A stretch of 64,000 bases of DNA from Flavobacterium sp. (GCA_016718345.1 JADKDN010000008.1:1-64000), one strand, 5' to 3'; counted from the first letter of the stretch, positions 39,552 to 50,053 are shown. Notes: generated by a model from the sequence alone, not told the origin. Made by a program: numbers and translations.

Positions 39552-40475
39552 TTACATTCTTGCCTTCCGAATCGAATAATTGACCATATACAGCCCACAC
39601 AAAGTGATGGATCCTCCAATTGCAATTGCCGTTGTGAGTGGTTCGCCATAAATTATTGCCCCTAATAAAACCGCAACAATAGGATTGATGTAGGCGTAAA
39701 TGCTATTTATTTCTGGCGGAAGTCTTTGCAGCATATAAATAAAGGCAATAAAGGTCAGAACAGAACCAATGATTATCAAATAACCCATTGCCCACCACGA
39801 ATTGGCTGGAATCGAACTGATATTTACTCCAGTTCCAGTTGCGCCAACAACCGCCAAAGTGATAAAACTTGAAATGAGCATTTGCAATCCTAAACTGAAA
39901 TAGGGATTAAAACTCGCCGCCTTTTTCTTGGTATATAAACTCCCAAAAGCCCAACTTACAGTAGCTATCAAAGAAATAATAATTCCAAATCTAAAGTCAG
40001 GTTTCAAGAAATCGGCCAGATGATCGTAGAAAATAACACAAACTCCGCAAAAACTAACTACTAGTCCCAATATTGATAATCGCGCAAGTCGTTCGCCTTT
40101 AAACAAAGTAATAATTACAATCCACAGCGGGAAAATAGCTCCTATAATAGCACCCAAACCACTGCTAATGTATTTCACGCCCCAAGTACTTAGACCGTTA
40201 CTCAACACAAAATTAAGAGTGCTGAGAATGAATATAGCTTTCCATTGTTTGCCCTTTGGCCAAGGTGCTTTTTTGTATAAAAAGAAGCTAACATAAAGAA
40301 TTCCGCCAATGAGTTGTCTGATTCCCGCCAGTTGCAAAGCAGGCATATGTTTTACACCTTCTTTTGAAGCGAGCCAAGTGGTTCCCCAAAAAAAACTCAC
40401 CCAACACAAGGCAATTATTGGTAATCCAATGGTGTTTATTTTGGACGAAAGAGCATTTTTTATTTTAAATAACAT
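39552..40475 (-). CDS. EamA/DMT family transporter
   Basis: The 307-residue membrane protein has about ten helices in two EamA halves: ALCWVSFFWGTTWLASKEGVKHMPALQLAGIRQLIGGILY in the first and the shorter PEINSIYAYINPIVAVLLGAIIYGEPLTTAIAIGGSITLCGLYMVN in the second. DMT transporters export small metabolites; the substrate here is unknown. Its start shares one base with the stop of the upstream SDR gene (position 40475), so the two are translationally coupled. Confidence 0.88.
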   Translation of the reverse strand: MLFKIKNALSSKINTIGLPIIALCWVSFFWGTTWLASKEGVKHMPALQLAGIRQLIGGILYVSFFLYKKAPWPKGKQWKAIFILSTLNFVLSNGLSTWGVKYISSGLGAIIGAIFPLWIVIITLFKGERLARLSILGLVVSFCGVCVIFYDHLADFLKPDFRFGIIISLIATVSWAFGSLYTKKKAASFNPYFSLGLQMLISSFITLAVVGATGTGVNISSIPANSWWAMGYLIIIGSVLTFIAFIYMLQRLPPEINSIYAYINPIVAVLLGAIIYGEPLTTAIAIGGSITLCGLYMVNYSIRKARM

Positions 40476-41278
40476 TAAAGAGTCTTCCTTATAAATTCGT
40501 AGTGTAAAACAGATTCTAACTTATTACTTATGATGGTTTTTCCAATGGACGGATTTGAGTGATTGAATTTTGGCAAATCTAGGTTTAACTTAATTGCTTT
40601 GTTCACATAATAGGATTCTCGCGAAGGATGAAAAGGAGTAACGCCATTGTAGATTTCTCCCCATGAATTTTGTTGGATAATTTGTGTAATAATTCCGATA
40701 CAATCCTCCAAATGAATAAGATTGATTGGAGCGTTAGGATTTTCTATAGCATCTCTTCCCGAAAGAAAACGAATAGGATGTCGGTCTTCGCCAATCAAAC
40801 CACCAAACCTAACAATTGTTGTTTTAAAATGCGTATTGTTTTGCAAAAGCTGCTCTGATTGTAACAATTGTCGACCACTTTCTGTCTCAGGCTGAGGTGG
40901 TGTTTCTTCAGTTACTATAACATTTTCATCTGCATAAACTGATGTTGAACTAACGAAAAGAACTTTCTCAACCGAAGATTTTTCAATGAAGGGAATAAGG
41001 GTCTTCATTTTTCCAACAAAATCTTCTTTGGAATTTCATCTTAATTTTGGCGGAATATTTATGATGAGAACTTCTGAATGTTCTAAAAATGAGATAGCAT
41101 TACCCTGTATGTTTTCAGGATTAAGGGCAAATAAAAAAGGCTCAATACCCGACTGTTTTAAAACATCAATTTTGTCCTGTGTAGTGGTTGACCCTTTTAC
41201 AGAAAATCCATTTTTCACCAATACTTTTGCCAATGGCAATCCCAACCAGCCGCAACCCAGGATACTAATTTTTGTCAT
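40475..41278 (-). CDS. NAD-dependent epimerase/dehydratase-like SDR protein with an in-frame stop
   Basis: The N-terminal Rossmann segment reads MTKISILGCGWLGLPLAKVLVKNGFSVKGSTTT. An in-frame TGA lies at 41036-41038 after NIPPKLR, and the same frame continues with NSKEDFVGKMKTLIPFIEKSSVEKVLFVSSTSVYAD and on to VHLEDCIGI-like INLIHLEDCIGIITQII. The catalytic YxxxK is not obvious, as in YeeZ-type atypical SDRs. The stop could be a true nonsense mutation, a substitution error, or two compensating indels. About 267 residues. It lies between the M28 peptidase (14-bp overlap) and the EamA gene. Substrate unknown. Confidence 0.78.
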
Positions 41279-43672
41279 TTTGCATTTTTAAAGAATCTTG
41301 AGCAATTGTCAAACTGTCTTTTTCTGCTGCAAATTTAGGAATGTTTTTCAAAGGGATTTCAGGAATAGTTTTTAAAGTAGGTTTAATTTTTTGTTGAATG
41401 ACAACAGCATCATTCAGAACAAATGGAGTAGGCATCATCCATGGAGCTCGTTTATTCATAGTAAACAAAGGATTGGACATTAAATCAAAGGAACTTTCCA
41501 TCAAAGTCATATCAAAAACTGTGTTTTTCGGAATGGAGAATTCCATTTCCAGAGGTTCATTATCCACAATATAATAACTTAAAATTTTTTTGCCGTTTCG
41601 GTTGTATTTAGAGCCTTTTTGTTGCATGTCTCTAGCACCATTGGCTTTGAAATTGTAAAAGATGATAGTTTCATTGGCAAAAATATCAAAGCGATTTACT
41701 TTTCTGTTCGGTGAAATTCTAATTTTTAAATGACGCTGCGATCCAACGACAGAATCTTTTATGAATTCTACAGTCGGGCTTGCTAGTTTTTTTATTGGCG
41801 CATCAGATGAAAAAGTAAACTGAGAATTGTATTTACTAAACAAAGGATTCGAGTTTTGATTATTGGCATTTTTTGGATTTTCTCCCAAATATTTTTTTGT
41901 CCATTCGTCTAAATTAGTGTCATAGGTTTTCCAGAATGCTTTATTTGCATCTTTATCGAAAAGATAAACTAGACTGTTGGGTTTGGCTTTATTATTTTCA
42001 TAATCAGAATTGAGATGAGCATTGATAAAAAATCCAATAGCAACAATAAAAAATAGAGTTGACCACATTCCTTTTTTTGAAAAAGCACCAAAAACAGGCA
42101 ATAACAGTCCAAAAACCAAGACCGTTAAAATACTACTGCCAATCAAAATTTTTAAACCCAAACCGATTGGAAGAAATACTATAAAAGGCGTGTAAAGTAG
42201 TAAAGCAGGGATACTCAAAAGCAAGTTTAGGAATTTGCTGGTTTTTTGTGTCAGTACAAAATATACCAACATTAACAATCCAAATAAAACTGGAATGATA
42301 AAAAATCCAGCTCCAGGTAAGTATAAGGCAATGCCTAAATTGATAAGAATCCATAACAATAAAGGAGCAATAGAGTGATTGATGGTTAGTTGATCTGTTT
42401 TTGATTTACTATAAAATAAAAAGGATACCGCTAAACTCAAACAAATAAATAGGGCTATATAGCTGTGCCCATTATAGGTAAATCCTTGTTGAATATCGGT
42501 GTATTGAGGATATAGTAATAGGATGATTTTCCATCCAAAAAGAGTAACTAATCCTGTGGTAATTAAAGTTCCAAAAAGCAGTAAAAACCCTTTTCCAATT
42601 TCTACCGGAATCAAAATACGTTTGCCAATACCAATGAGTACTAAAAATAAGAAAACAGCAAATGTGCCAATCCATAGGGGCAAAATCCAAGAGAATGGAT
42701 AGCTCACAAAACAAAATGGTGTGTTGAAATACACATAATCTTCTGCACTATTCATGTTTGACAAATCTGTATTCGAGAAATAATGTAATAGGGGCATTAA
42801 GTAAGTCCCTTGATGTGCCACAGTTGTAGGATTTATGTGCGAATAATCATCTTGAGCAGTATGATAATTGAAATGATTATCGATGAATGCGAAATTGAAA
42901 CCTTGAATTTTTCCTTGTTCTCTAAAAACGGTCAAATCGGTGTCATTGGGCAACATTTTATAAATGCTGTACATCAACGAATTTGAAACAGGATATTTTG
43001 GATTTGCTGCAGAAAAACCTTTTACTAATGCAGCATTTCCTTTATTTACTTCCATCAACATAAAGCTTGGGCCACTGGTTCCATGCGTGCTTCAAAATTT
43101 AAGGCTAAACCAATATCTTTTGCCCAATTACTTTTAGTAACAAAAAGAGCAGCACCATTTAAGCCCAATTCTTCAGCATCAGAAAATAGGATAATAATGT
43201 CATTTTTATGCTTTGTTTTATTGTGTAAAAAAGCACGTATTCCTTCAAGAATTGTTGCAATTCCCGAAGCATCATCACTTGCGCCATGAGAAAATGAATG
43301 TGGGGCGCTGTCATAATGAGACAATAATAGTAAGGCTTTTGTAGAATTTGAACCTTTAATTCGTGCTATAATATTTTTAGATTTTACTAAGTTTCCCCAA
43401 TCTGAAAGAGTGGTTCCTTCTTGAATTTTAGTTTCTAATCCCAATTTTTGTAATTCTTTTTCAAGATAATTAGCAACTACTTCGTGATTTTCAGAGCCAA
43501 CAAAATGGGGCTTTTTAGAAATACTTTGAATGTGTTCTAAGGCTCTTTTTGTTGAGAATTCAGATAATGACCCGTCGTCCGAAATGGATTGAGGCATCAT
43601 GGTGTAATAAATCCATCCAAGTACGATAAGGACAAATGATACAGCAAGAATAGAAAAGTTATTTTTTTTCAT
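41265..43672 (-). CDS. M28 family metallopeptidase with C-terminal membrane domain, frameshifted
   Basis: The N-terminal part has a membrane anchor (ILAVSFVLIVLGWIYYTMM) and an M28 aminopeptidase domain with zinc ligands in LLSHYDSAPHSFSHGASDDASG and SDAEELGLNGA, then YHTAQDDYSHINPTTVAHQG. The second half contains eight or so membrane helices and a periplasmic beta-rich tail, as in Fxna-like M28 peptidases. Between 43084 and 43089 two extra bases change the expected FEARGTSGPSFMLMEV to FEARMEPVAQALC-stop. Restored length about 801 residues. Probably a membrane-bound exopeptidase facing the periplasm. Confidence 0.87.
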
Positions 43673-43689
43673 AAAGATAGAATTGGGTT

Positions 43690-44040
43690 CTAAATTTCTT
43701 TTTTAACAAGCATGTAAAAATCATCTTCCAAAGTGCGATATCCTTGGTCATAAACAAAAAAGTACGTATTACCTGTCTTGGTTTCTAGGATATTGGTAAA
43801 AAACTCAAAATCAAAACCCTTACTCAATAACTTAGCCCTTGTTGTTTTTGATTTTCCTTCGGTATTAATTTCTGACAGAATCCGATAATTTTTTCGCAAT
43901 TTATTGTTGATATTGCGCATAAAGTTGGTGCTGTCTTTATTTATTTTGTTGTTATAAGTATTGCGACATCCATCGCTACAAAACTTTTTGTCTTCGCGAC
44001 CAACAATTTTTTCGCCACATTCTAAGCAGGTTTTGTTCAT
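43690..44040 (-). CDS. Zinc-ribbon hypothetical protein
   Basis: ATG 44040 gives MNKTCLECGEKIVGREDKKFCSDGCRNTYNN, a four-Cys zinc ribbon (CxxC at 5-8, CxxxC at 22-26), followed by a basic helical region and FEFFTNILETKTGNTYFFVYDQGYRTLEDDFYMLVKKEI. An upstream in-frame ATG at 44070 would overlap the -7 box at 44072-44079, so 44040 is chosen. The family is seen in flavobacteria with no known function; nucleic-acid or protein binding is possible. It lies 17 bp before the M28 gene on the same strand. Confidence 0.72.
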   Translation of the reverse strand: MNKTCLECGEKIVGREDKKFCSDGCRNTYNNKINKDSTNFMRNINNKLRKNYRILSEINTEGKSKTTRAKLLSKGFDFEFFTNILETKTGNTYFFVYDQGYRTLEDDFYMLVKKEI

Positions 44041-44071
44041 GTGTTTTGGCTTTAAAAAACTTAAAATCAAT

Positions 44072-44079
44072 CAAATATA
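44072..44079 (-). promoter_or_regulatory. -7 box for the zinc-ribbon gene
   Basis: The minus strand reads TATATTTG, 31 bp before the ATG at 44040. Confidence 0.45.
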
Positions 44080-44244
44080 TACAAAAATTTCCATTTACAA
44101 ACGTTTACAAATAATTACAACCGAAAGTAAGTAGTTAGTAACCGAATATAATTTGCAAGCCATCGCATCTTTGCAATGTCGAAATCAAACAAATAGCGAC
44201 ACGAACACAAAAAATAGTTTATAAACAATTAAATTTTACACGCC

Positions 44245-44577
44245 ATGAATGCAATGAAAAACAAAGTACAGTTAATCGGTCACGTAGGACAAGAACCAGA
44301 AATAAAAACTTTTGGTGAAGGAAAAAAAGTAGCAAATCTAACAATCGCTACAAATGATATTTACAAAAATGAAAAAGGAGAAAAAGTAGAACAAACCGAA
44401 TGGCACAAGGTAACAGCTTGGGGGAAAACAGCCGAAATCATCGAAAAATATGTGACTAAAGGAAAAGAAATTGCCATAGAGGGTAAACTAACTCACAGAA
44501 GCTATGACGACAAAGACGGCAACAAACGCTATGTTACTGAGGTAGTTGCGAACGATATTCTTTTGTTAGGGAAATAA
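44245..44577 (+). CDS. ssb: Single-stranded DNA-binding protein, short form without acidic tail
   Basis: The 110-residue protein has the SSB OB fold: NKVQLIGHVGQEPEIKTFGEGKKVANLTIATND, TEWHKVTAWGKTAEIIEKYVTKGKEIAIEGKLTHRSYDDKDGNKRYVTEVVANDILLLGK. It ends right after the OB fold, with no Gly/Pro linker and no acidic DDDIPF-like tip. It therefore probably lacks the usual partner docking and may be a secondary SSB next to a full-length copy elsewhere. The HRDC gene begins 12 bp downstream. Confidence 0.9.
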   Translation: MNAMKNKVQLIGHVGQEPEIKTFGEGKKVANLTIATNDIYKNEKGEKVEQTEWHKVTAWGKTAEIIEKYVTKGKEIAIEGKLTHRSYDDKDGNKRYVTEVVANDILLLGK

Positions 44578-44589
44578 TACGTAGCAATC

Positions 44590-45024
44590 ATGAAAGTAAA
44601 AGTTTTCACCATTAGATTAACTTCTGAAAAAATGGTTTCTGATCAAAAAGTATTGAATGATTTTTTAGAAACCGTGAAGTTTGTTAAGTCTGCCACTCAT
44701 TTTGTCGAAGCACAAGATGTGAGTTATTGGTCCGTAATGGTTCATTTTGAAGATCGTTATGAAACTAAAAAAAATGAAGATCCCAAAGAAGCAAAGTTGA
44801 ATGCAAAACAACTAGAGGTTTTCCAAACTTTAAAACAGTGGAGAGCCTAAAAAGCAGAAAAGATGAAAATGGCCAATTTTATGGTTTGCCATAATTCAGA
44901 ACTAATTGATATTGCCTACAATCAGCCTAAAAGCATTGATGAATTGAGATCAATCAAAGGTTTTGGAAATAGGAAAGCAGAAAAATATGGAGATGACATT
45001 ATATCTGTTTTGAATGCAATCTAA
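44590..45024 (+). CDS. HRDC-domain protein with an in-frame TAA
   Basis: The first 86 residues (MKVKVFTIRLTSEKMVSDQKVLNDFLETVKFVKSAT; HFEDRYETKKNEDPKEAKLN) lead up to FQTLKQWRA and a TAA at 44848-44850. The same frame then continues KAEKMKMANFMVCHNSELIDIAYNQPKSIDELRSIKGFGNRKAEKYGDDIISVLNAI, a complete HRDC fold running from before to after the stop. HRDC domains bind nucleic acid and are found in RecQ and RNase D. A GAA to TAA change (or read error) is the simplest cause. Total about 144 residues. It follows ssb and may act with it. Confidence 0.75.
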
Positions 45025-45042
45025 TCTGTTTAATTAAATACT

Positions 45043-45078
45043 AAAAACGGCAAAGTTTTTTCACTTTGCCGTTTTTTT
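45043..45078. terminator. Bidirectional terminator between HRDC and HAD genes
   Basis: AAAAACGGCAAAGT and ACTTTGCCGTTTTTTT make a stem of about 13 bp with a T-rich loop and a T-tract. Confidence 0.85.
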
Positions 45079-45080
45079 AT

Positions 45081-45767
45081 TTAAAGTAAAATGTCTAAAA
45101 CATCTGAAATTTTCTCCAATGTTTTGAAGTTTGGATGTTCCACTTTATGACTTATTTTTTCATGCTCCCAAGTAGTGTGATAAGGAATATGAACGGCATG
45201 TCCTCCAATTCCCAATACTGGTAGCACATCTGATTTTAAAGAATTTCCAATCATGAAAAACTCATCAGGTTTAATTTCCAATCGCGTCAATAGTTTTTGA
45301 TAGTTGAGTTCTTGTTTGTCGGCCATGACTTCTATATGATGAAAGTAGGGACCCAAACCAGAATCATGCAATTTGCGTTGTTGGTCTTTCAAATCCCCTT
45401 TGGTGGCTACAATTAATTTATATTTTCCGTGCAATGCTTTCAGAGTATCCTCAACTCCGTCCAGTATTTCAATAGGTTTTTGAAGCAATTCTTTACCTAA
45501 CACAATAATTTTTTCAATGGTTTCTATTGAGATGGTGTTGTTAGAAATTTTCATAGCCGCTTCAATCATAGAAAGGGTGTATCCTTTAATCCCATAACCG
45601 TATAAGTCTAAATTATTTATTTCAGTTCGAAACAATTCTTGAGACAATCCTTGATGCGACAAATAGTCGCTCATGAGAGCACAAAATTTTTGTTCGGTTT
45701 CTTCAAAATAAGGTTCGTTGACAAATAACGTGTCGTCTGCATCGAAAGCGATTACTTTTAGGTTCAT
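45081..45767 (-). CDS. HAD family phosphatase (YjjG-like)
   Basis: The 228-residue protein shows HAD motif I (FDADDTLF), motif II/III region (KLIVATKGDLKDQQ with Thr, and QKLLTRLEIKPDEFFMIGNSLKSDVLPVLGIGGHAVHIPY with the acidic motif IV). The cap domain of helices lies between residues 15 and 90. It is related to the haloacid dehalogenase/nucleotidase group that removes phosphate from small metabolites; substrate unknown. It lies 48 bp after metG on the same strand. Intact. Confidence 0.88.
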   Translation of the reverse strand: MNLKVIAFDADDTLFVNEPYFEETEQKFCALMSDYLSHQGLSQELFRTEINNLDLYGYGIKGYTLSMIEAAMKISNNTISIETIEKIIVLGKELLQKPIEILDGVEDTLKALHGKYKLIVATKGDLKDQQRKLHDSGLGPYFHHIEVMADKQELNYQKLLTRLEIKPDEFFMIGNSLKSDVLPVLGIGGHAVHIPYHTTWEHEKISHKVEHPNFKTLEKISDVLDILL

Positions 45768-45815
45768 TTTTTTATAATTAAGCTCAATGAGTACTAAATT
45801 TGGATAGGCTTGTTA

Positions 45816-47873
45816 TTAACTTATCGTCGCACCATTCTCTACCCCATCAACATCAGGATTTACGAAAACTAATTTTCCTTCCGCATTGTTGGTCATCAAA
45901 ATCATTCCTTGACTTTCAACGCCACGTAAAGCTCTTGGAGCTAAGTTTACTAGTACAGTCACACGTTTTCCAATAATTTCCTCTGGAGAAAAATGTTCAG
46001 CAATTCCCGAAACTATGGTTCGAGTATCAATTCCTGTATCCACTTTCAACACTAAAAGTTTATTGGCTTTTGGCATCTTTTCGGCTTCTAAAATGGTTCC
46101 CACACGAAGATCTAATTTTGAAAAATCTTCAAAGGTGGAAGTTGGTTTTTGTGCTTCTACGACTTGATTTTCCATGATATTGGCTTTTTTAGTAGCTTCT
46201 AGTTTTTCGATTTGTTTTTGAATTTCAGTATCTTCAATTTGTGCAAATAAAATTTCAGCTTGACCAATTAGATGCCCAGCAGGAATCAAATCAGAACCCT
46301 GAGTAATTGCATTCCAATTTAGATTCTTAAAATTTAAAATACTCGACAATTTCTTAGCAGTAAATGGTAAAAAAGGTTCCGCTAATACGCCGAGGGCAGT
46401 GGCAATTTGTAAAGCCACATACATTTGCGTTTGAACACGCTCGGGATTTGTTTTAACCATTTTCCAGGGCTCCTCGTCAGCAAGATATTTGTTACCAAGT
46501 CGTGCTACATTCATCAATTCTACTTGGGCTTCTCTGAATCGGTAGCGCTCAATGGAGCTTGAAATTACGGCAGGATAGGCTTTCAATTCTGCTAAAGTTT
46601 GTTCGTCAACTTCGGTTAATTCATTCGGAGAAGGTACAATTCCATTGTAATATTTATTGGTTAAAACCACCACCCGATTGATAAAATTTCCAAAGATTGC
46701 CGCTAATTCATTGTTGTTTCTAGCTTGGAAATCTTTCCAAGTAAAATCATTATCTTTAGTTTCCGGAGCATTGGCAGTAAGTGTATATCGCAATACATCT
46801 TGTTTGTTTGGGAAATCCAGTAAATATTCATGAAGCCACACGGCCCAGTTTTTTGAAGTAGACAATTTATTGCCTTCTAAATTCAAAATTCGTTTGCAGG
46901 CACATTTTCTGGCAAGATATAAGTTCCTTCAGCTTTCAACATGGCTGGAAAAATAATGCAATGGAAAACGATATTGTCCTTTCCAATAAAGTGAACCAAT
47001 TTGGTGTCTTTGTCTTTCCAATAAGGTTCCCAATTTTGTCCTTCTCTCGCGGCCCATTCTTTAGTTGAAGAAATATAACCAATAGGAGCATCAAACCACA
47101 CATACAATTTTTTCCCCTCGGCACCATCCACGGGAACGTCAATTCCCCAGTCTAAGTCGCGGGTCACAGCTCGAGGTTTTAAACCATCGTCTAGCCATGA
47201 TTTTACTTGCCCCAGTACGTTAGTTTTCCAATCTTTAGCATGGTCCACCAAAATCCATTTAGTTAAAAAATCTTGGTATCTGTCTAAGGGTAAAAACCAG
47301 TGTTTTGTTGATTTTAAAATGGGTGTTTCGCCAGTTATAGTCGATTTTGGATTGATTAAATCGGTAGCATTTAGTGTAGAACCGCATCGTTCACATTGAT
47401 CGCCATAGGCTTCTTCATTGCCACATTTAGGGCAAGTTCCAACTACAAAGCGATCGGCTAAAAACTGATTGGCTTTGGCATCGTACAATTGTTCGGTAAC
47501 TTCTTCGATGAAATCGCCATTATCGTATAATTTTTTAAAAAATTCAGAAGCCGTGTTGTGATGAATTTTTGCCGATGTTCGAGAGTAATTGTCAAATGAA
47601 ATTCCAAAATCTAAAAATGATTTACGAATAATCCCATCATATTTATCAATGACTTGCTGAGGAGTAATGCCTTCTTTTTTGGCTTTCATTGAAATCGCAA
47701 CACCATGTTCGTCGCTTCCACAAACGAACAAAACCTCTTTTTCCTTGCAATCGCAAATAACGCGAATAAATATCGGCGGGTACATAAACTCCTGCCAAAT
47801 GCCCAATATGAATAGGTCCATTAGTATAAGGCAAAGCTGCCGTAATTGTATATCTTTTAGGATTTTCTACCAT
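45816..47873 (-). CDS. metG: Methionine--tRNA ligase, two frameshifts
   Basis: The enzyme charges tRNA-Met. ATG 47873 gives MVENPKRYTITAALPYTNGPIHIGHLAG (HIGH motif). A zinc-binding insert (CPKCGNEEAYGDQCERCG), KMSKS-equivalent LEGNKLSTSKNW, anticodon-binding domain and a C-terminal tRNA-binding OB domain (FSKLDLRVGTILEAEKMPKANKLLVLKVDTG) follow. An extra A in the run at 47738-47742 (T on plus) breaks RLQGK/EVLFVCGSDEHG, and one T missing from 46885-46888 (A on plus) breaks ANEFLNLEGNKLS. Restored length about 686 residues, normal for the family. Since this enzyme is usually indispensable, both breaks are most likely read errors. Confidence 0.95.
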
Positions 47874-47894
47874 CGTGATGTAAAATAATTTCTG

Positions 47895-47902
47895 CAAAAA
47901 TA
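47895..47902 (-). promoter_or_regulatory. -7 box for metG
   Basis: The minus strand reads TATTTTTG, 22 bp upstream of the metG ATG at 47873, supporting that start. Confidence 0.5.
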
Positions 47903-47961
47903 AGCAATAGAATTGAGAGTTTTGACGTTTTTATTGGTCGCATTTTTCTAGCTAGTTTTTA

Positions 47962-47969
47962 TATATTTG
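47962..47969 (+). promoter_or_regulatory. -7 box for the LD-carboxypeptidase gene
   Basis: TATATTTG, 23 bp before ATG 47992; divergent from the metG promoter. Confidence 0.5.
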
Positions 47970-47991
47970 TCTATACGATTTTTGAAAAAAT

Positions 47992-48961
47992 ATGAAAACC
48001 CCAAAAACAATTGGAATTCTCTTTTTACTAATTTTTTTGGCATCAAATAGTCAAGCAAAAAACATTATGATTACACCTCCCAATTTAAAAAAAGGCGACA
48101 CCATAGCCATTGTAGCCACCGCAAGAAAAACATTGATGATAATTTGAAACCAGCGATTAACTTGGCAAGAGTTGGGGTTTAGAGATAGTTATTGGGAAAT
48201 CGATTGGATTAGACAATAATCAATTGGCGGGAACAGATGAGCAACGTGCAGCAGATTTTCAAAGCATGATTGACAATCCTAATATTAAAGCTATCTGGTG
48301 TGTGCGGGGTGGATACGGCACAGCAAGAATGATTGATTTGGTTGATTTTTCAAAATTTGAACAAGACCCAAAATGGATTATTGGTTTCAGTGATGTTACG
48401 GTTTTACACAGTCATTTGAATAGATTAGGTTTCGCGACCATACATGGAATTATGCCTGTAAATGTAGAAAAAGCATCGCCTGAGACGGAAGAAACGCTGA
48501 GAAAAGCTTTGTTTGGAGAGCCTTTGAGTTATATTGTTCCGTGTGAAAATGAAAATAAATTGGGAAGCACTGAAGGAGAATTGGTTGGCGGAAATCTATC
48601 TATTTTATACAGTTTAATGGGTTCGAAGTCGCAAATAGATTGCAAAGGGAAGATTCTCTTTTTGGAGGATTTAGATGAATATTTGTATCATGTTGACCGT
48701 ATGATGTTGAGTTTAAAACGATGTGGTTGTTTTGATGGATTGAAAGGTTTAGTAGTTGGAAGTTTTACCAAAATGCATGATAATGAAATACCCTGGGGAA
48801 AAACAGCCTACCAAATTATTGCCGACATCACCCAAAGATACGAATTTCCGGTAGTCTATAATTTTCCAGCAGGGCATATACACAATAACAACACCTTACT
48901 TTTTGGAAAAAAAGCGACACTAGATGTAGATGATAAGTATTCCATCTTGAAATTTAAATAG
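47992..48961 (+). CDS. LD-carboxypeptidase (peptidase S66), two frameshifts
   Basis: S66 enzymes trim the terminal D-Ala from muropeptides in cell wall recycling. ATG 47992 gives a signal peptide (GILFLLIFLASNSQA) before MITPPNLKKGDTIAIVATARK. One A is missing at 48126-48130 and one near 48167-48168; restoring both gives ARKNIDDNLKPAINLAKSWGLEIVIGKSIGLDNNQLAG and joins the rest. Family motifs are WCVRGGYGTARMID, the nucleophile Ser in IIGFSDVT, FLEDLDEYLYHVDRM with the Glu, and the His in FPAGHIHNN. About 323 residues. If the signal peptide is real the enzyme acts in the periplasm, whereas the E. coli enzyme is cytoplasmic. Confidence 0.87.
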
Positions 48962-48969
48962 TTCCTAAA

Positions 48970-49329
48970 ATGGCAGAACACAATGAATTAGGAAAACTGG
49001 GTGAAGAATTGGCAGTTGCTTTTTTGCAACAAAACGGGTACGACATTTTAGAAACGAATTGGGTGTTTCAAAAAGCAGAAATTGACATTATTGCCCAAAA
49101 AGAAACAGTTTTGGCGATTGTTGAGGTCAAAACCCGTTCGAGTATCGACTTTGGATTGCCTCAAGACTTTGTAAAGCCCAAGAAAATCCAGCTTTTAGTC
49201 AAAGCGGTAAACGAGTATGTAATTTCAAATGATTTAGATTTAGGGGTTCGATTTGATATTATTGCCATCCACAGAGAAGAAGGTGAATTCAAAATAGAAC
49301 ATTTAGAAGATGCATTTTATCATTTTTAA
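48970..49329 (+). CDS. YraN family protein (UPF0102)
   Basis: The 119-residue product has the family pattern NELGKLGEELAVAFLQQNGYDILETNWVFQKAEIDIIAQKETVLAIVEVKTRSSIDFG, with a PD-(D/E)xK nuclease-like core (E-ID...EVK). The cellular role of the family is not established; links to DNA repair or recombination have been suggested. It starts 8 bp after the LD-carboxypeptidase stop and is probably cotranscribed with it. Intact. Confidence 0.9.
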   Translation: MAEHNELGKLGEELAVAFLQQNGYDILETNWVFQKAEIDIIAQKETVLAIVEVKTRSSIDFGLPQDFVKPKKIQLLVKAVNEYVISNDLDLGVRFDIIAIHREEGEFKIEHLEDAFYHF

Positions 49330-49362
49330 TTTGTTGTATTTGTAACAAAATGTTTTTATTTA

Positions 49363-49370
49363 TATATTTG
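49363..49370 (+). promoter_or_regulatory. -7 box for the gene at 49394
   Basis: TATATTTG, 23 bp before the ATG. Confidence 0.45.
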
Positions 49371-49393
49371 CATAAGATTTTAAACAAGTAGAT

Positions 49394-50053
49394 ATGAAAA
49401 CCGTTTCTTCCATTGTAGAAAACTACATTAAAACCAAACCTTTTTTATTGAGTGCTTTATCTCAAGGAATTATAAATCTAACGTCATTATCTAGGAATAT
49501 GATGGTAGAATTAGAGAGCGAATTTGGAAAAGAAGTAAAACAAGGCGCTATCGTTATGGCGTTAAAAAGGTTGTCAGTAGACTTAGATTTTAGACTAAAT
49601 CATAAAATTGTTAAGGTATTAAAAAATCTTGGAGAAATAACGGTACGTTCTTCGCTAACAGATTATGCCTTTGCTGTTTCGGATAGTATATTGAATAATC
49701 AGGCAGAATTAATTTCTGAAATTCACAACTATTCAGATGTTTTTTATACTTCGTCAAGAGGTGTTAGCGAAACGAATATTATTATTAGTGAGAGCGTAGG
49801 TCATATCGTAGACAAACATTTTGCAAATGAAAAGCTAGTTCAAAAACTAGAAAACTTAGCTTCAATAACAGTAAAATTGCCAAATGATAACGTGGTAATT
49901 CCTGGAATTTATTATTTTATATTTCAACGTCTGGCATGGGAAGGAATTATTATCAATGAGGTAATTTCAACCTCTAATGAGTTTACCATTTTGGTTAGTG
50001 AAGAAGTGGTAGATGTAGCTTTTAGAGTTATTAAAGATTTGAAATCTTTGTAA
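49394..50053 (+). CDS. Conserved flavobacterial protein, possible ACT-like fold
   Basis: The 219-residue protein begins MKTVSSIVENYIKTKPFLLSALSQGIINLTSLSRNMMVELE, a helical region, followed by two similar alpha/beta stretches (LENLASITVKLPNDNVVIPGIYYFIFQRLAWEGIIINEVISTSNEFTILVSEEVVDVAFRVIKDL). The last stretch resembles the ACT domain at the end of aspartate kinases, but no kinase domain is present. It may be a small regulatory protein that binds an amino acid. Function unknown. Own promoter, intact. Confidence 0.7.
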   Translation: MKTVSSIVENYIKTKPFLLSALSQGIINLTSLSRNMMVELESEFGKEVKQGAIVMALKRLSVDLDFRLNHKIVKVLKNLGEITVRSSLTDYAFAVSDSILNNQAELISEIHNYSDVFYTSSRGVSETNIIISESVGHIVDKHFANEKLVQKLENLASITVKLPNDNVVIPGIYYFIFQRLAWEGIIINEVISTSNEFTILVSEEVVDVAFRVIKDLKSL

